DNA of 9,742 nucleotides from assembly GCA_007119455.1 (NCBI GenBank), contig SKPR01000178.1:1-9742 (forward strand), in the 5' to 3' direction. The translations under genes and the position numbers were made by a program. Below the pieces are notes generated by a model, which saw only the letters and a program-made list of their open reading frames with translations, made no database searches and was not told the DNA's origin. Positions 6,739 through 9,742 of the stretch are shown in pieces; position 1 is the stretch's first letter, and the number at the start of each line of letters is the position of its first letter. Source of the stretch: Candidatus Brevefilum sp. GTDB lineage: Bacteria > Chloroflexota > Anaerolineae > Anaerolineales > Anaerolineaceae.

Positions 6739-7635
6739 GTGTTAAGTCTGAAATATGCTTTAAGATTTATCTCTGAATGTATCCCGGTGATTGTCAGGCA
6801 TACCCGGTTAATGATTGCCGGGTTGTTTTTGATCATGGGCAGTTTTTTATTGCTTGGGCTCGGATTTGTGCCGGTGGGTGTATCAACTTTCCTGTTTGGC
6901 CTGGGTGGACGGGGGATGGCGCTAATTGGCCTTTTCAGTGCCCTGACCTTATTTGGGATCATGATCTGGGCTGAAGTTGCTTCAATAAAAATCAGCCAGA
7001 GCTTTCAGGCCGTTTTTCAAACAGATTCAGCAATCAATGAAGTTGATGAACAGAAACGGTCGGTGATGAAGCAGGTGTTTGATGTCATTACCCTGGCAAT
7101 AGCCCGCCCCACGTTATCTATCATTTATAGCCTGAAAGCATTATTCGGATCAAAGCAGGGCCCTTCTACAACCTGGTTAGACGGCAATTATCTTCTCGTC
7201 CCGGTGATCGCTCTGGAGAAGCTTGAACTCTCAGAAGCATTGGAAAGAATCCGGCAAGTAGAGCGAGACCATCTGGTTCGGTTTAATCCCGCATTGATTG
7301 GTATTGGGCCTGTTTCTATGACCATTCGTTGGGCCCTGGTGGCAATTGGCGCATTATCAGGTGCGATGCTTTCGATGAGCCTTGTTGACCCGTTCTCAGC
7401 GGGGGTTATCCGCCGCATCCTTGGAACCACAGCCGGATGGGCATTGGCCGGGTTTTTTGCCATCGCTGGAATCGCTTTCAGCAGTTTTATCAAAACCTGC
7501 TATCACACAACCCTTTATCAATGGGTGGTGAATGTTGAATCCGCACGTCGTGCGGATTCAGAAAGCACCGTTTCTGCGCCGTTGATTTTACAGCATGTCT
7601 TGAAAAAGCGTTCGAAAATAAAAAAAGGATTATAA
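6739..7635 (+). CDS. Unidentified integral membrane protein, about four helices
   Basis: A 298-residue protein starting at a GTG. Hydrophobic segments lie at about 24-47, 55-80, 186-213 and 230-252. A soluble middle (about 85-185) and a basic C-terminal tail ending KKRSKIKKGL are separate from them. The middle holds the stretch TTWLDGNYLLVPVIALEKL followed by an amphipathic ALERIRQVERDHL. It faintly resembles uncharacterised DUF6159-type membrane proteins with a similar VPV motif; this is from memory and weak. No catalytic motif or transporter signature is visible. It has no cleavable signal peptide that I can identify. The stop codon is 2 bases before the next gene's ATG, so it is almost certainly co-transcribed with the phosphoribosyltransferase. 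Codons 266-274 are formed by a perfect palindrome (7536-7560). Function unknown. Confidence 0.85.
   Translation: MLSLKYALRFISECIPVIVRHTRLMIAGLFLIMGSFLLLGLGFVPVGVSTFLFGLGGRGMALIGLFSALTLFGIMIWAEVASIKISQSFQAVFQTDSAINEVDEQKRSVMKQVFDVITLAIARPTLSIIYSLKALFGSKQGPSTTWLDGNYLLVPVIALEKLELSEALERIRQVERDHLVRFNPALIGIGPVSMTIRWALVAIGALSGAMLSMSLVDPFSAGVIRRILGTTAGWALAGFFAIAGIAFSSFIKTCYHTTLYQWVVNVESARRADSESTVSAPLILQHVLKKRSKIKKGL
7536..7560. repeat. Perfect 25-base palindrome inside the membrane protein gene
   Basis: Arms TGAATCCGCACG (7536-7547) and CGTGCGGATTCA (7549-7560) are exact reverse complements around the single base T7548. In RNA this would form a strong hairpin of about 11 pairs with a 3-base loop. 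It lies in frame in the hydrophilic C-terminal tail, encoding ESARRADS, and ends 77 bases before the phosphoribosyltransferase start. It is not followed by a T-run, so it is not an ordinary intrinsic terminator. Confidence 0.9.
7625..7629 (+). promoter_or_regulatory. Ribosome binding site of the phosphoribosyltransferase gene
   Basis: AAGGA sits 8 bases before the ATG at 7638, within the last codons of the preceding gene, which favours coupled translation of the pair. Confidence 0.7.
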
Positions 7636-7637
7636 CG

Positions 7638-8144
7638 ATGCAACAAAGAAATGAAATGCTCACCTGGGATGAAGTTGATCAGCTGGTTGACCATCTTTTA
7701 CCCCAATTTGATATGACCTTTGCGGGGATGATCATGGTTTCGCGGGGCGGAATTATTCCTGGTGGTTTGCTGGCTGAAGCCATGGATATCCAAAAACTAT
7801 TGATTGCCTCTGTTGACTTTCCCTCTGAGCTTGAGGAAATGCAGCGCCCACGTCTGCTGGCCTGGCCTAATTTCCTGATGTTCCCGGAAGATGAACTTCT
7901 TGAAGGTGAGCGGATTTTGATCGTGGATGATGTGTGGGGTTCCGGCCGGACGATCACTTCAGTCAAAAACCGGGTTTCTGCAGCTGGTGGGTTTCCCTAT
8001 ACCTGTGTTTTCCATTTCAATCCATACCGGAACCTGTTCGGAACCAACCGTCCAGATTATTTTGCAGCCATTACCGACGCCTTTATCGTTTACCCCTGGG
8101 AAGTTGACCGGGATATTCAGGGCAATATATTACGAGATTATTAA
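7638..8144 (+). CDS. Phosphoribosyltransferase, COG2236 (xanthine/hypoxanthine-type) family
   Basis: A 168-residue cytosolic type I phosphoribosyltransferase. The family joins a base, usually a purine, to PRPP to give the nucleotide and pyrophosphate. The PRPP-binding loop is clear: ILIVDDVWGSGRTI at 93-106 with the acidic pair Asp97-Asp98. The earlier loop VSRGGIIPGGLLAE (34-47) matches the pyrophosphate-contacting segment. The C-terminal DAFIVYPWE (147-155) resembles the FPWE ending typical of COG2236 proteins, close to xanthine phosphoribosyltransferases. The N-terminal LTWDEVDQLVDHL is also typical. There is no membrane segment. The gene follows the membrane protein after 2 bases with a good ribosome site. 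That suggests coupled expression, and perhaps salvage linked to a membrane partner, but the base used cannot be read from the sequence. Confidence 0.9.
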   Translation: MQQRNEMLTWDEVDQLVDHLLPQFDMTFAGMIMVSRGGIIPGGLLAEAMDIQKLLIASVDFPSELEEMQRPRLLAWPNFLMFPEDELLEGERILIVDDVWGSGRTITSVKNRVSAAGGFPYTCVFHFNPYRNLFGTNRPDYFAAITDAFIVYPWEVDRDIQGNILRDY

Positions 8145-8255
8145 ACCAGCCAGGGCCACACTCAAACCAGAACGCTGAATCGTTTCTTTTGGGCCTGGTA
8201 AATCCTTTTCTATACAGTTTCAGATTTTGATTAATCGCCAGTAACCTGCCCCTTG

Positions 8256-8261
8256 AAGGAG
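8256..8261 (+). promoter_or_regulatory. Ribosome binding site that decides the start of the downstream hydrolase gene
   Basis: AAGGAG is 6 bases before the GTG at 8268. The in-frame ATG at 8262 directly abuts the site and is too close, and the next ATG at 8283 is 21 bases away, so GTG 8268 is favoured. Confidence 0.65.
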
Positions 8262-8267
8262 ATGAAT

Positions 8268-9742
8268 GTGAAAAACGAGTTTATGCTTGGAAAATACCGG
8301 CCGATCTACTTATGGGGTGGGCCTGGGACGATCCGGATGAACAAAATCAAGTTCATGGATTACCCGGTTGATGAAGAAATTCATCTGGATGCACATTCAG
8401 GAGAAGCGGCAAAGCTTGTGGTGGATGGTCTTTATGCCAACTGGGTACACCTCATGTATGATTGGGGGTTTCCTCCGGAAATTGAAGCGGAGGATTGGGA
8501 AGATTTTCGAAGAGCTGCTGAGCATTACCATCAGGCCGGGTCACCCGTCTTCGCTTACATCCAGACTTCAAATTGTGTCTTCGAAGGCAGTTTTATTGAA
8601 AAGGATTGGTATGCCCGAAATCCTAAAGGGCAGAAAATCTACTATTATTCTGGCCGCTACATGGTGGATTGGACACACCCTGATTGGATCCAGCATCTTA
8701 AGGACCTGATCAGCGGGGCGATCGAGCGTGGGGCGGATGGCATCTTTTTTGACAACCTCTGGTATGGCGAAGAACCCAACAGCCTGATGGGTGCCTGGTT
8801 GGGGGGTGCTGGTTGTTATTGTGAACGTTGCCAGGCACGTTATGAAGATGAAACCGGCCAGTCGCTCCCATCCAAGATCCTGCCAGATCGCGATCAGGTA
8901 GCGGATTACCTCCGCTGGCGGGCCAATCGCGTGACTCAGACCATGGCGGATCTGGCTGCTCATGTCAGAGAACAGAAACCGGATGCACCGGTCAGCGCCA
9001 ATGATTACGATGTAACCATGCGAAACAGTTACCTGATTTATGGGATAGATATCGAATCCCTGGCTAAGGTTCAGGATGTGTTCATGGTTGAGAATTTTGC
9101 CCTGCCACGCTGGGACGATGCCCCACGGCCCCGGTTGGCCAATAATGCCCTGACGATCCGCAATACGCGTGAATTTGTTCGTGACCAGGCACATTTGAGC
9201 GTTCTCTCCTATGATGTCGGGATCGGGTTTGACCCGGTCTATCCCCCTCGCAGACACCAGCAGGGCATAGGCGAGGCTGCGGCCTGTGGCGCCAGCATGA
9301 CGATCAAAGGCACTGAATACAATGACGGACAGCGCATGACCCTGCTGACCGATCCGGCTTACGAGGCTCAACAGTTGGCTATCGGTCATTATCATCGCTG
9401 GTTGGCTGAACAACATCTGCTTTACCAGGAACGGACCAACCTTGCGCCGGTTGGCCTGTTGCACCCGGAAGAAGATCTCTGGCGAAGCTGGATGGGCCTG
9501 GCGCCTGTTTATTATGGTGCAGGCCAGGCGTTGACCAGGGCGGGGATTCCCTGGCGGGTGGTAAGGGCCGGAGACCGGATGACGGGATTAGCGGTATTAC
9601 TGACTTTTACACCTTATCATCGTGATTATAAGATGTCTGACGAAACGATACAGCAGGTTCATGTGCCTGCAATCCCGGGTTGGGCCTGGCGGAAGATGAC
9701 GGCAGTGGCCAGGGGTGGCCTGTGGCACGATCTGGTTGAGGG
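8268..9742 (+). CDS. Hypothetical glycosyl hydrolase (GHL6-like TIM barrel), 3' partial
   Basis: The frame is open for 491 full codons from the GTG at 8268 to the right edge, so the C-terminus is missing. There is no signal peptide, so it is likely cytosolic. The start YRPIYLWGGPGTIRMN and alternating strand/helix pattern suit a TIM barrel. Key motifs are ADGIFFDNLWYG with Asp162 (156-167), like strand-end acidic residues in hypothetical glycosyl hydrolases. Next comes GCYCERCQARYEDETG with Cys183, Cys185 and Cys188, a CxCxxC pattern that I recall from GHL6-type and fucosidase-like proteins. MVENFALP with Glu275 (273-280) is a possible catalytic acid. IKGTEYNDG (346-354) follows. A region from about 395 may begin a second, amidotransferase-like domain as in GH42 relatives. 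It is probably involved in cytosolic oligosaccharide breakdown; the substrate is unknown. The family call is from motif memory, but the coding status is firm. The 123-base gap before it suggests a separate unit. Confidence 0.85.
   Translation, partial: MKNEFMLGKYRPIYLWGGPGTIRMNKIKFMDYPVDEEIHLDAHSGEAAKLVVDGLYANWVHLMYDWGFPPEIEAEDWEDFRRAAEHYHQAGSPVFAYIQTSNCVFEGSFIEKDWYARNPKGQKIYYYSGRYMVDWTHPDWIQHLKDLISGAIERGADGIFFDNLWYGEEPNSLMGAWLGGAGCYCERCQARYEDETGQSLPSKILPDRDQVADYLRWRANRVTQTMADLAAHVREQKPDAPVSANDYDVTMRNSYLIYGIDIESLAKVQDVFMVENFALPRWDDAPRPRLANNALTIRNTREFVRDQAHLSVLSYDVGIGFDPVYPPRRHQQGIGEAAACGASMTIKGTEYNDGQRMTLLTDPAYEAQQLAIGHYHRWLAEQHLLYQERTNLAPVGLLHPEEDLWRSWMGLAPVYYGAGQALTRAGIPWRVVRAGDRMTGLAVLLTFTPYHRDYKMSDETIQQVHVPAIPGWAWRKMTAVARGGLWHDLVE

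Noticed and set aside
8145..8205. A terminator formed by CCAGGGCC and GGGCCTGG after the phosphoribosyltransferase
   Set aside because: The arms mismatch and are about 40 bases apart, so a functional hairpin is not convincing.
8368..8709. A 113-codon plus-strand frame
   Set aside because: It overlaps the hydrolase gene in another frame and its translation is not protein-like.
8568..9464. A 298-codon open frame on the minus strand
   Set aside because: It lies wholly inside the plus-strand hydrolase gene, which has clear motifs and a strong ribosome site. The minus-strand protein has no recognisable domain and an odd composition, so it is a shadow of the coding bias.

Overview
The window reads as a chromosomal segment of a bacterium, most likely a member of the Chloroflexota and plausibly class Anaerolineae. 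The hints are Thr/Pro-rich surface-protein linkers, a sensor-less membrane-anchored Ser/Thr kinase, the style of PriA, and a CxCxxC-bearing hypothetical glycosyl hydrolase. This placement is inference from protein style, because there is no rRNA or other phylogenetic marker. Base composition is moderate and fairly even, with one visibly AT-richer stretch between the kinase and priA genes.

Layout: (1) Bases 1-2762, plus strand: the 3' part of a gene for a large exported glycoside hydrolase family 3 (NagZ-like) protein. It has an Ig-like domain, two Thr/Pro-rich linkers and a C-terminal membrane region. The reading frame is open to the left edge, so the true start and probable signal peptide lie outside the window. 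(2) Bases 2815-3801, minus strand, convergent with it: a Ser/Thr protein kinase with one C-terminal membrane helix. (3) Bases 3802-4123: a divergent intergenic region with an imperfect 27-base inverted repeat and no convincing gene. (4) Bases 4124-6640, plus strand: priA, the primosomal replication-restart helicase, with one of its eight zinc-binding cysteines replaced by aspartate. (5) Bases 6739-8144, plus strand: a two-gene unit with a 2-base gap, encoding an unidentified four-helix membrane protein and a cytosolic phosphoribosyltransferase of the COG2236 type. A perfect TATAAT precedes it, and a perfect 25-base palindrome lies inside the end of the first gene. (6) Base 8268 to the right edge, plus strand: the 5' part of a gene for a cytosolic TIM-barrel-like hypothetical glycosyl hydrolase, running off the window.

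Functionally these are mostly independent units: cell-surface glycan or peptidoglycan-related protein, signalling, DNA replication restart, purine-type salvage with a membrane partner, and sugar metabolism. I see no phage, transposon, CRISPR array, tRNA or rRNA, and no evidence of a coherent new multi-gene system. The most distinctive signals are the degenerate active-site signature of the GH3 protein, the Cys-to-Asp change in PriA, and the in-gene palindrome.
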